Positions 1 to 9,895 of a stretch of DNA of 64,000 nt are shown in pieces (positions within the stretch are counted from its first letter, which is position 1; the number at the start of each line of letters is the position of its first letter). Both the position numbers and the translations under genes were made by a program. Source of the stretch: Macquaria australasica (lineage: Eukaryota; Chordata; Actinopteri; Centrarchiformes; Percichthyidae); contig SEMN01000592.1 in the NCBI GenBank assembly GCA_005408345.1, positions 186,001 to 250,000 of the forward strand, written 5' to 3'. A model generated the notes under the pieces. It made no database searches, had not been told where the DNA came from, and worked only from the letters and a program-made list of their open reading frames with translations.

Positions 1-704
1 TCACACGAGCACCATAAAGAAAAGAGATGTGGATATATATATTTTTTAACATTTGGATGACTTTGCAAACAAATTCACATGGACGATTAAATTATATTTA
101 CTGTATTTGAAGATCTTATTTTATAATTCAAACCTGTAGTTAATGATTAAATGCATTGTTTATAATCTTCCAGCAGTATTTCCTCTACTTTTCCCTCCAA
201 ATACATCTCATGTTTTTCCACTATATGTCCACTATATATCAATCCACTATACTGGGTTACAGTTACCATTGTAATACAACAACATAAATCTCATTACTTG
301 TCATTCAAGCATGCCAGCGTCCTCGTTCAAGCAGATAAAAATAAGATAAATAGTCGAGGTCTGGTTGTATATGTAGTCTATACTATATTCAGTCATCTCT
401 AGGGGTTTAAAAACTGGGTTTTGTGTCACCCACATCACTGTGCTATTTGCCAGAATTTGACAGTTACCTAATTGAAGTGTATGGGGAGCTACCGTGGCCG
501 TCCATCGGGTGTATAGGCCTGACACACTCACGGGGTGGAGCTTGTGTGTGTTGGAGGTCTAGCTGAGGAAATGTGTCCATAAGAAAGGGCAGAATGTCCT
601 CTAGTTCATTTTGGCAGCAGTGCCAAGAAGGTGTACATTTTCTACACCGTGCCACCTAAAATCTTGGTCTAATTTTTATGCAGTGTTATTTATGTGTATA
701 GTAT

Positions 705-726
705 TGTGTGTGTGTGTGTGTGTGTG
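705..726. repeat. (TG)11 microsatellite
   Basis: Eleven uninterrupted TG units, followed by a G-rich stretch (about 727-760). Confidence 0.95.
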
Positions 727-929
727 GGTAGGTGGGTGGGGGGAAGAGGAAGAAGGTGTTTACATGGGGAAATTATTTTGGCATTTCTAAATTATTTGGA
801 GGAAACCTGTTTCGATAACTGGTATGTAAATGGACGGATGTACAATCTTCTCCAGGAAAGTAAAATATCATCACTTACCTCAGTAAACGAGCAATTTCCC
901 CCAAAATTTGTTATTTCCACACATACGAA

Positions 930-1021
930 AATAGTCCACCTTTTGCCCTTAAAGATATTTCAGCGTTGCACTTGGACTGATGAGATCCATTGCAGCAGAG
1001 TGAACATGGTGATGGTGTGTG
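930..1021. repeat. Copy 1 of a local direct repeat
   Basis: Begins AATAGTCCACCTTTTGCCC. Its first 33 bases are identical to those at 1812, and similarity continues, with a gap in the second copy, to a shared GGTGTGTGG end. I do not recognise the family. It could be a local duplication or two copies of one dispersed element. Confidence 0.85.
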
Positions 1022-1699
1022 GCTGACACACAGGTGGCCCTTCCAAACTCATTTCATCACATTTTCTGCTTTTCCATAATGTTTCCCTAACATAAATCAT
1101 AATACACAGACAATGCATCAAAAACACAGGCGCCAAATAGCAAAGTTTTAATACTACATCAGACTACAAAGAGCCAGAGAGCATCAGTCGGCTTTCATGT
1201 GGTGCACAATGACAACTTCTCTGTTTTTAAAGGAGATCACAGCTTTCACAACGCAGAAGGTCTCCGAGCATTTATTGAACATTGGGCCCCAGTAGTGCAT
1301 ATAATTTACTAAACAAGCATCTCCTGATATCTGTGTAGTTGTTACTGGATGGCGAGTTCTGCATATTTGGGACTGTGAAATATTTTTCTCCTTTGATTTA
1401 CAATTAGTCCAACATGAATCTCAAGTTATCATGCAACATTTTTACACGTCGTGCCTTTAAATGTTGTGAGGTCAGCGTCATGTGATCTTGCCTGATGCAG
1501 GTCAGTTATATTAAGGCTCCATGGTTGACTTTTTGCTGCCTGTCATTGGATCATGGATATCAGTCTGCATATTTAAGTATGTTATTGATTTATAAGTGAT
1601 GTATTCAATGTAATGGAATAGATTTAGAAAGTGAGAACACCAGTAAGGAGGAGTGATGAGGCTGATGTGTGCAGGTGTGTCTATAGAGCTGGTAGACGT

Positions 1700-2107
1700 G
1701 TGGACGTAATACTTGTATCGTGATATGACACTGAACATCGTCTGAGTTTTTGTTATCGAGATATGTGATACAGTTTAAATGCTGTCTTTCACTGATTTTA
1801 CTGCACCGATCAATAGTCCACCTTTTGCCCTTAAAGATATTTCAACATTGCACTTGGAGCCGAATGAACATAGTGAGGGTGTGTGGATACCTTTTGATAT
1901 TTACTATTCAATATCACATGGTGAATTGTTTAACTCATTTTCATCCCATTAAGACAAAGACAGACATTTTTTTGTGTTAATTTAAAAACAAGTATTCTCA
2001 TTTGTTAACTTTGTCAACTTGTTATCACTAATTTACACACCTGTGAAGAAGAGATCTCCATATGAGAATTGTGTCACTATCATATCATTGAATTACTGCC
2101 CAGCCTT
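1700..2107. mobile_element. Possible hAT-like relic with a CCAGCC terminus
   Basis: The segment ends TTGAATTACTGCCCAGCC, close to the right end at about 31930-31947 (TTGAATTATTGTCCAGCC). Near 1710-1770 it has ATCGTGATATGA and ATCGAGATATGTGATA words like those seen in fish elements of the 'gggctgggcgatat' group. The left boundary is a guess. It would include the second copy of the local direct repeat. Confidence 0.35.
1812..1886. repeat. Copy 2 of a local direct repeat
   Basis: Same orientation as the copy at 930-1021, about 880 bases downstream. It lacks roughly 17 bases in the middle (the part containing GATGAGATCCATTGC in copy 1). Confidence 0.85.
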
Positions 2108-2382
2108 AGTTCTAGCTGAGTGAACTGAACAGGGTTTACCTTTCCCTGCTTGGCCATGGAGTCCACATTATAAACAATATCATCCACCCTTAGTTTAGAT
2201 GAAATATTGAATGAAGTCACCAACAGTAATACCCAATATAATCAATATCAAATCTAAAATATTGTTGTGTTTGATCTGGTCAGTATTGTGATGCTTGACT
2301 TGGTATGTGTGTATTTGAATATAGTTACAATATAAGATGTAACTTAGGACCCCCTTACTGCATGTCATTCTGTCAAACCTGT

Positions 2383-2407
2383 GTATATACGTATATATAT
2401 ATATATA

Positions 2408-2480
<73 letters not shown>

Positions 2481-2582
2481 ATATATATATATAGAGATAT
2501 ATATATATATAGATATATATATATATATATATATATAGATATATATATATATATATGTATGTGTGTATGTATGTGTGTGTGT
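2383..2582. repeat. Long (TA)n array grading into TG
   Basis: About 200 bases of nearly pure TA, with rare TC or AG interruptions (ATCTATA, TAGAGATA, TAGATA), ending as TATGTATGTGTGTATG. Open frames through it on either strand, giving YIYIYI peptides, are artefacts of the repeat. Confidence 0.97.
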
Positions 2583-3712
2583 AGACTAATGAAGTTATGT
2601 AAGAAGTCTGCCTGGCTTGGGGCAGAGGTATTGTCCCTCACTGTTAGTATCACTGCTTCCTGCTCGGCTCTGCTCTCACTGTAAGCTTGTTTTCATTTCA
2701 TATCGAGGTGACCTTTTCATAGTCAGAGGCCGCTCCCCAGCGGTTCCGCTCTGCACAGTCCTTTCGGAGGCCCTCTTGCTTTCCCTTAATCTCGTCCCTA
2801 CAAACAGCCAGTGCGCACGCTCGCTTCTTGTTACTCTCCTGATGAGGCCTGCTCCAGCTTTGTGAATATAGCGAGCGCTGTCAGTGCTCGGCAGATTTGT
2901 GCAATTTAATAAATCTGTCTTCCCTCTTGTCTTCTGAGCAAATCTGACATTTAAAGATGACATTTGTTTCCGTCATCATATTAAAAGACAAACGACTGTG
3001 TTGTGTTCTGCTGTTGATGCTAGTGATTAGCTATCTGCAGGCTGCTGAAAGGAAAAGGTTGGCACAGAGTCAGTGGTTGGCTCGCAAACTCATGACAGAA
3101 TTTATTCATCTGATTGCTGAAAGATGAGCTTTCATAATGTTTGAATTGAATGAATTTTTCATTGGCCATGCTCGTGGATTGTTCAGCGTGCATTCAGGTT
3201 GGTAGGTTAGCCACGGCTGCTGCTTTAAAATGATCTAGTGAAAATCTTGATCCATTAAGTCATTTGTTGCTTGCTGGGAGATATACAGCGATGAGCTTGA
3301 GCCGTTTGATCTCTTAATTCCAAACTTGGCTCCGTCTAACGGAGATCAGCTCCTGCTTAGGGTGCATTTCTGTCAGACCTGAGCAGTTTTATTGCAGAGC
3401 CGCTGATCCGAGCCGAGCCAAGACAGGCACGTTCGCTGCCAGGGCTGACCAGATATATGCAAGATGTGATTGGGAGAGAAGGTGCTGATGACTAACCCAG
3501 ACAGTAGGAGAGGTAAGGCAGAGATACTTCCAGATTGGGATCCGGAAAGGGGGAGAGTCTGGCAGTTTGACAACAGAAAGAAACACAAAAATGGGTTCTG
3601 TCACAGCCTTACACACACACTCACTCACATGCAATGACAGAGAAATGAAAGCTCGTGTGATGACATGTTCAGGTGATAATGTCGAGTGTTGCAGATTGAA
3701 AATGTCTTAACA
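2583..3712. other. Unassigned intronic sequence before exon 2
   Basis: Ordinary mixed-composition DNA. I see no repeat family, gene or RNA, and the short open frames have no recognisable motif. Confidence 0.5.
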
Positions 3713-3726
3713 TTTTTTTTTTCCAG

Positions 3727-3808
3727 AATGATTCACTGGGCTGGACGCATTGAGAAGGAGCTGGAAAAGGTTCTGCAGCACGTCACCGGAACTCAGCAGA
3801 TGAGATCG
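3727..3808 (+). CDS. cacna2d2: Exon 2 of a calcium channel alpha2-delta subunit gene (cacna2d2-like)
   Basis: Alpha2-delta proteins are extracellular, membrane-anchored auxiliary subunits that raise surface expression and tune gating of CaV1/CaV2 channels. The exon is preceded by a run of ten T and CCAG (acceptor ending at 3726) and followed by GTAAGT (donor at 3809). One base completes a split codon, then 27 in-frame codons begin MIHWAGRIEKELEKVLQHV and end TGTQQMRS, closing at a codon boundary. Compared from memory with human CACNA2D2 (MQHWARRLEQE...GGVQQLRE), the segment has the same length and about 12 of 27 identical residues; against CACNA2D1 (IKSWVDKMQED...GVNQLVD) only about 4 match. 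The D2 assignment therefore rests mainly on this exon. The segment is charged and probably helical, just after the signal peptide and before the VWA_N/VWA region. The ATG at 3728 is internal, not the start. Which fish paralogue (a or b) this is cannot be told here. Confidence 0.88.
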
Positions 3809-3814
3809 GTAAGT

Positions 3815-5084
3815 TGACGTCACGCACGCGTGTGACGCGCCACATTTTCCTGAATTATTAATCAGTGAGATTTCACTGGGCTAGGTTGTACAACATAATC
3901 TCCCAAGTGTGTGTATGTGTGTCTGTGAGGCAATGTGTTTTTGTATGAGCACTGCAAAAAAATGTTGATATTTTAAGGATATTCTAGTCTGAGATAAATG
4001 TACTTTTTTCCCGTGTAAATCACCTTTGTTTTTCCTTGAGCCAAATCTCACTTCTGATACTTCTGGATTGACCTTTGTGAAATCAGTGTTTTAAAGTGAA
4101 GAAACACTGGGAAAAAAGTGAAATGATTTTTAACAAATTAACAAAACATTTTCAGTTGTTTTAAGAAGCACAAGATTTTAAAGTTATGACACCAAATGAC
4201 TTGTTAAGACGGACACATTTAGCAGAATATGGTGTTGGTTGTTTGTGTCTGCGTCCTTGTATGAGGGCGTGCATAACACGTGTCTGTCTTGTGGTAGAGC
4301 AGATGGTTGAGCAGAGTGTGATTGACACTGTTTCATCATATTCCTGCCATGTGCGCATGTTCGTCGGGCTTCCAGGGTTTGTAATGCACCCTGAGATAAA
4401 TGCTTCATTATTGCTGTATGGGTGAGTGTGATTCATCCAGCCGGTACGCTGCCTGTGGCGGCTTTAATGCTAGCAGTAACAGTGGTTAGTGTGATGGCTG
4501 TTAGTGCGGTGGCGACATTGATGGGTCCCAGAGAGGAGGAAGTGAATTGACAGAGATCGTGCTGGTTTAAAGGTTAATGACCATTAGTGGATATCAGGCA
4601 GACAGGCAGCACTCATCCAATGTAAACAGTTCATAACAGAGAATGTTTACCTGTCACAATATTTGCCTTTTGTAGTTTGTGCAAATATTTTTTCAGTATT
4701 TCCACTGAGCAGTGTGGATGTCTAAACAGCAGTGGACTTATAATATTAATGTTAAATAATGTTACACAAGGTTTCAAGATGAAAACGTATTGTTGCTCCA
4801 AAATGTCATCATTTGTGAAAAACAACCTTGCTTTAAGCTTGGTGACAATGCACTTTTGAGGTAACCCAAAGGGTTTCTGAAAGGGCTTTAAGAGCTAAAC
4901 AGGAAGGAGACTTTTATCAGCCCATAAAGAAGCATGTCATCCTTCAAATTATCTGAAACTCAAATAAAATCACTAAACCTGGAGAGGCATTGTTGAAAGT
5001 CACAAAAGTCACTACTTTTTTGAACTTTTTACTGGATATATGATACAATTCATTGTACATGCAGACTTTGGTAGTGATCAAGTG
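3815..5084. other. Unassigned intronic sequence
   Basis: A GCACTGCAAAAAAATG word at 3950-3965 resembles the CACTGCAAAAA end of some fish DNA transposons, but no matching opposite end is seen. Otherwise nothing recognised. Confidence 0.4.
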
Positions 5085-5343
5085 CTGCAACTAATGATTA
5101 TTTTTCATTCATCTGCTTGATATTTTCTTGATAAAACTGATTTATTGCTTGGTCTACAAAATGTTAGAAAATAGTGAAAAAATGTCCATCATATTTTCCT
5201 AAAGGCCAGGGTGCTGCCATCACATTTCTTGTTGTGTCTAACCAACAGTCCAAAACCAGAAGATATTGACTTTAACGTCATATAAGACAAAGAAAAGTAG
5301 CAAATCCTCACAAGTAATTAATTAAGTAATTGTTTCAGTGCTA
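5085..5343 (+). mobile_element. Non-autonomous DNA element of the 'gggctgcaactaa' fish family, copy 1
   Basis: It begins GCAACTAATGATTATTTTTC, has internal words AACAGTCCAAAACC, GATATT and AGCAAATCCTCAC, and ends AATTGTTTCAGTGCT. The same ordered words occur at about 50653-50948, with spacing changes. I recognise this as a very common teleost interspersed repeat with AT-rich terminal regions built from ATTAATCGATT-type sequence. It is decayed and carries no transposase. Confidence 0.75.
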
Positions 5344-5345
5344 TG

Positions 5346-6853
5346 GTATTTAGAGGGGTGTACTGTATGTATGGTTTAAATATGTTATGGTGTCTCTTAA
5401 CTGCTTGTTGTAAAACTTGGTTTACATAGCTGAATAATCCTGAGCTTAATGAGACCTACAGCTGAGGTGTTGACATGACGTTAAGTGCTTAGTGGGCTGT
5501 AAGTTCTGTGGATTTAAAACTAATTTATACTGCACGTTGCTGAAGTTTCCTCTGTAGGCCAAACCCAAAGAAGCCAATCGCTCTAAAACTATTATGTCCA
5601 TCCCAGTTATGTCTTGTGTAGGGTACCCACATGACTGTGTGGGCATGTGTGTGCTGGCCTGACAGTGTGCACAGAGCGGGTGTGAAAGAACATTTATCAT
5701 GGCCCCAAACAGGAGTCGTCACAGGGTGTGCTAAATGGCCCAGCATGCCTAGAAAAGCCATTTTCTAAATGGATGCCTCTCTCTATACGTGTGTCTGATA
5801 GAAATCTTCCCAGGGCTATGCCGGCTGGTAACAAGATTGCCTCCCTCTGCGCCCCCTTCCTCTCCATGCGCAGTTTATTCTCACAGACAAAAAAAATGTA
5901 AAGTGTGTGCAAATTAATTTTGAGTTTGTCTTACATGGAAAGAGACAAGGAAGTAAGTTGAATATAATGTGGTCTGTGCAGTTCGTCTCCGTGGAGATTT
6001 TATTTTTTCTGACAAGCGAGGTAGCGGGTGAAAGAGAGAGAAAGGCCAAGACAGGGCAGCACAAAAATAGCTGAATATGTTTTTGAATTGGATGACTTAA
6101 GAAAAAACACAGATGTACAATATTTTGATGTGTTTTAGTTTATGCATGCTGCGCCCAAGTTTCCAGTGTCTCCAAAAATGAATGAGTTATTTAAATGCTT
6201 AAAATCACATTCTAATATATTCTGCCCAGGTTTGGTCAAGATGTTATTCTTCCCCGGGGGAGTGAAGGGAAGATAGTGTGAGTGAGGCTGAGTGATGTAT
6301 CGGAGGATTTGGAAGTTTCGAATGGAAGAGTGTGGAGCGCGGTTAGACAAGGAGAGTGGGCGGCTTTTAGAGCGGAGGAGGGGTTTTTTAGAGAGAGAAA
6401 GGATGAAGAATGGCTTGACAACTGAGATGGATGTTCAGGCGGTTTTGTGTGTATATTTAGAGTCAAACTACTTAAGATGGATGAAATGATAGAGGGGAAG
6501 GACGAGAATCGGTAAATTTAAATGTGAGCAGACGGATGCTGTTTATAGTCCTTATCCTCGTCATTATCCTGTGTGCTGCTGTGTTTTGATGTGTTACAGT
6601 ATGTGGTGATGAGAGGCAGCGGTGGACACTGGCATTGTTTCCATATCCTCAGGCTTATTCAGAACACTTTTAATAGGCACACATGAGCAGTGCGCGTACA
6701 CCCACAAACTGTCATCGCAGTGATTTGATGGTTTATCAGAGATAAGACAGATAATATTATTATGTATATTTAGACATCAGGTGCACACACATGCTCACTG
6801 TACTTACTGTAGCTGTAAGACAACTATACTCCTGCAGAGAGATGCCCATGTAC
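5346..6853. other. Unassigned intronic sequence
   Basis: A purine-rich patch at about 6240-6410 keeps frames open on both strands, but no domain or motif is recognisable. Nothing else stands out. Confidence 0.4.
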
Positions 6854-7543
6854 CAGTGGTGGAAGAAGTATTCATGTAGGAAAAGTAGCAAAATGTACTT
6901 AGAGTATCAAAAGTACATTTTGCATTTTACAGTGACAGCTTGTCAAAGGGGAGCTAGTTTCCCTACTTTATGTACAGTTGGGTAGTTAGTCCAGTGGTTC
7001 CCAACCTAGGGGTCAGGTCCCCGCCAGTGGGTAACATGATTAATGGGGTAGGAAAGAAGAAAAAAATAAAGTTCTGCTGCACAAATTTTGTGTTCGTTTT
7101 TTAGGCTTTTGTCTAATCTTTACATTTTTTTGTGGAATATTGGATAATTGGGCGTCTTTGGGCCTTGAACTGTTATTTAAATGAAACCATCTGAGACGTT
7201 TAAAGGGGAAATCTCTTTTTGGTGGAACCACTAAAAACTCGGATAGACATCCGAAACATGACAAGGAGCCCCAATTAGATGCTGCTTTTTTGTAAGGAGT
7301 CATAAGCCAAAATGTTTGGGAACCTCTAGTTTAATATTTAACACTATGTTGTATTTAACATGTTTATTAAGTTATTTTAATGTAAAATCTTAATCTGTAA
7401 AGTAACTAGTAACTGTAGACGTTAAACAAATGTAGTGGAGTAGAAGTCTAAAGTCTCAGAAGATGGAAATATTCAAGTAAAGTACAAGTACCTCAAAAAT
7501 GTACGTAAGTGCAGTACTTGAGTAAATGTAGTTTCCACCACTG
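6854..7543 (+). mobile_element. hAT-like non-autonomous transposon (CAGTGGTGGAA family), interrupted
   Basis: The left end CAGTGGTGGAAGAAGTATTC and right end GTAGTTTCCACCACTG form terminal inverted repeats (CAGTGGTGGAA). The interior has family words AAAAGTACATTTTGC, TAAAATCTTAATCTGTAAAG, ATGTAGTGGAGTAGAAGT and AGTAAAGTACAAGTACCTC. Flanks (CCATGTAC and CCTTATGC) are similar enough to be a decayed 8-bp target duplication. The body is split by a second element at 6992-7329, so the element proper is about 350 bases. A reverse-oriented relative is at 30210-30668. There is no coding capacity. Confidence 0.85.
6992..7329 (+). mobile_element. hAT/Charlie-like element (CAGTGGTTCCCAACC family) nested in the above
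   Basis: The left end is CAGTGGTTCCCAACCTAGGG and the right end is AATGTTTGGGAACCTCTAG, an imperfect terminal inverted repeat of the type I associate with non-autonomous hAT-Charlie elements. The flanks AGTTAGTC (left) and AGTTTAAT (right) share five of eight bases, consistent with an old 8-bp target duplication. About 338 bases, with no transposase frame. Confidence 0.8.
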
Positions 7544-9371
7544 CCTTATGCACTTCTACTTACAATAAACTCACACATGCACATAAAGTCACTGCAATTT
7601 CCACAGCTTTAATTTAGCAAGCCTCTTAAATGCAGATGCCACACAACATATGTTGAACTCCCTCAAATTTATTTCAATAAGAAGAGTCTAATCAGCATGA
7701 ATAATGTAGCCTGGTGCACATGACTGCTCCTGAACCCCTCGGTTCAGCCTGGCACTTTACAACTCTGCACTGTGAGGATCTGTCTGCCCTGCCTCCACCC
7801 TCTCCTCTTGCCGTCTGCTGCTCCTGATTACTGGAAACCTAAGAACGACGCACGTCCAGATCAATATACTCACACGTAGAAGCACGGCGGAAAGACTGAG
7901 TGCCAATTAATGGGTATGGGATTCATCCAGGTTTCATGTGAGCTTAGATGTTTTATTTGACCAAGTATGTTTTTTTTTTGCTCACTTTTCCTTCACTTTT
8001 GCCCTTCACTCTGTGTGTCTCTTTGTGCTGTGTGGTCAACACTACATCAGTCGGCCCGCTGACCACATCCCGGCTGCAGGTTTATCTCAGTTCAACACAG
8101 ACCTTCTTGCCTCTAGTGCCTCCAGTGTGCGTGTGCATGTTCACAACTGTGTGTGTGCGCTGTAAGTCTTTTTCGTTGTTAACATTGCTGAAGCCTCTGG
8201 TTCAATTTGATCTGCACAGGTATGTTTTTATGACTTGAGGGAGACGTTGTATGCAGGCTGAACACGAATCCAAAATGTTTCTCGTGCTTCTCCAAACCTC
8301 CCTCCTGCTTCCTAGAAAAAGAAGGTTGCTCAAGGCCAAGACAGCCGGCCCCAACAAACGGATATCTCTATAAAGTGCACTGGTGGATTTACTCACTATC
8401 GCTGACTACAGAAATTTCCAATAATCTGTCTCAAATGCCCAGTGCTATACTAGACATCACCCCTGCTCTCACTCCACAACCCCCCTCCTCACTTTCTACA
8501 GCTGATGTCAGCTGATGTCAGCTTCACCCCCCCACCCCCGCCCCCCCAGTGTACTGATCCATCAGTGGACGATGATCTGAGGGCTGATCAGTGCCATTTG
8601 TTTCTTGATTTAATAGCTCCTTACGCCTGTAGACAGTTTACAAGAAGCGTTGAAGGTCCCTCCTTCCACCATGAGCAGTTACCTTTAAAGGAGAGAGAGA
8701 GAGAGCGCTCAGGCCTCCTCTCTCAGCTCTCCTGCCTCCCTCCCCTTCCCTTCCCTCCCCTCCATCTTCTGGCCTGGACCTTACACAACAGCAGCTTGTT
8801 ATCTGGCTGTGTGAAACATCACAGGCTATTTCTACAGGATAGATAGTTTACGCTCCGGTTTTCTCTCCTGCTGGCTTGTCTTAAGTATCCCACAGTCATT
8901 GTGTAACACGCATCAATACACACCTCAGTTTACTCTCATTGAGGTCTTTAATTTAAAATGAATTAGTGAATAATTACTATTTTAGCACATCTACAACAGC
9001 AGCAAACCTTGCACAGTCTTGTCAGCTGGTATAAAAACAAAAGTTTCTCCAAAACAGACGACGATGCATTTTAGGAACTCAAAACGTTTTCATGTTCTGA
9101 CTCAGGAGGATTTTCAACTCCAGCACTAAGCTGAACTTTTAATTCCCACTTTACTTAAAACTATAGTTTTTTCCCCCCCTGAAAATAATGTATGCATGTG
9201 TCTCTCTTTTTTTCCGTCAGGACCCACTGGAGTCACCACCTTTTACAATTTATTAGTGATCATGTGCAGTGGAAGCACTTGATATACCACTCCTGAAGCA
9301 GAATTGAACCTAATACACTTCAGTTATAACCGGTCAAATTATGCAATTATTGGAAATTTAAAATCATGATT
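7544..9371. other. Unassigned intronic sequence with small simple repeats
   Basis: It contains a 10-base tandem (GCTGATGTCA twice, 8501-8520), a C/G-homopolymer patch at about 8525-8550, and a GA stretch followed by CT-rich sequence at about 8690-8765. No gene or transposon recognised. Confidence 0.5.
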
Positions 9372-9895
9372 AGGGCTGGGTATCTTTTGGCACTGATACA
9401 AAAATTTTGCTTTTTTTTTGATACCCAACTTTTATAAATATAAAACAAAATTTCCAGAAATGTTTTTGGTTTAACAAAAGAAGTTAAAGTCCTCAAATGC
9501 TAAATATTGTGTAAGCACAAGCAGCCGTACAAGAACTTTGCTTAAATGAAAATAATCTAAAACTGGCAACATTTTGATTTAAATTCAGAACTATCTTGTC
9601 AACGAAAGAGTAAACAAGATCATGAATCTGGCCAGCTTTCAGTACTTGACAGTCTTCAAAACTCAGTGCTATGTGGGCGTGCTGACCGAAAACAACCCTG
9701 CGTTAGAACAAGGCAAGGAGCTGCATTGGTGGGGGCGTGCTGCTTCAGGTACTGGTGAGATGATGAAACACCATCCAGGAAGTCCAGTTTGAATAATAGA
9801 TTAATGCATCTGAAGGCTTTGGACCAAGTGGTCTGTTAGCGAACCACTTTTTATTTAGTTTGGAAGCCATTTCTCTGTTTGTGTCCCAACTCTAG
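9372..9895. mobile_element. Possible hAT-like relic with a TAGGGCTGGGTATC terminus
   Basis: It starts TAGGGCTGGGTATCTTTTGG, with GATACAAAA and TTTTTGATACCCAAC words soon after, a pattern common in a fish interspersed family. A candidate opposite end is GTGTCCCAACTCTA near 9895, whose reverse complement matches about 10 of 14 bases of the left end. The interior is unassigned and there is no coding frame. Confidence 0.5.

Larger units (their letters stand above)
1..3726 (+). other. 3' part of intron 1 of the cacna2d2-like gene
   Basis: Everything upstream of the 82-nt exon is non-coding as far as I can see. It contains a short (TG)11 array, two related segments (930-1021 and 1812-1886), a possible hAT-like relic, and a long TA array. 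Exon 1, which should carry a start codon and signal peptide, was not found, so the intron begins outside the window. Confidence 0.75.

Noticed and set aside
2195..2653. 152-codon minus-strand open frame rich in Tyr-Ile
   Set aside because: It is produced by the TA array, which lacks stops in two frames. No protein meaning.
3950..4175. GCACTGCAAAAA word suggesting a DNA transposon end
   Set aside because: No matching inverted end or target duplication found nearby.
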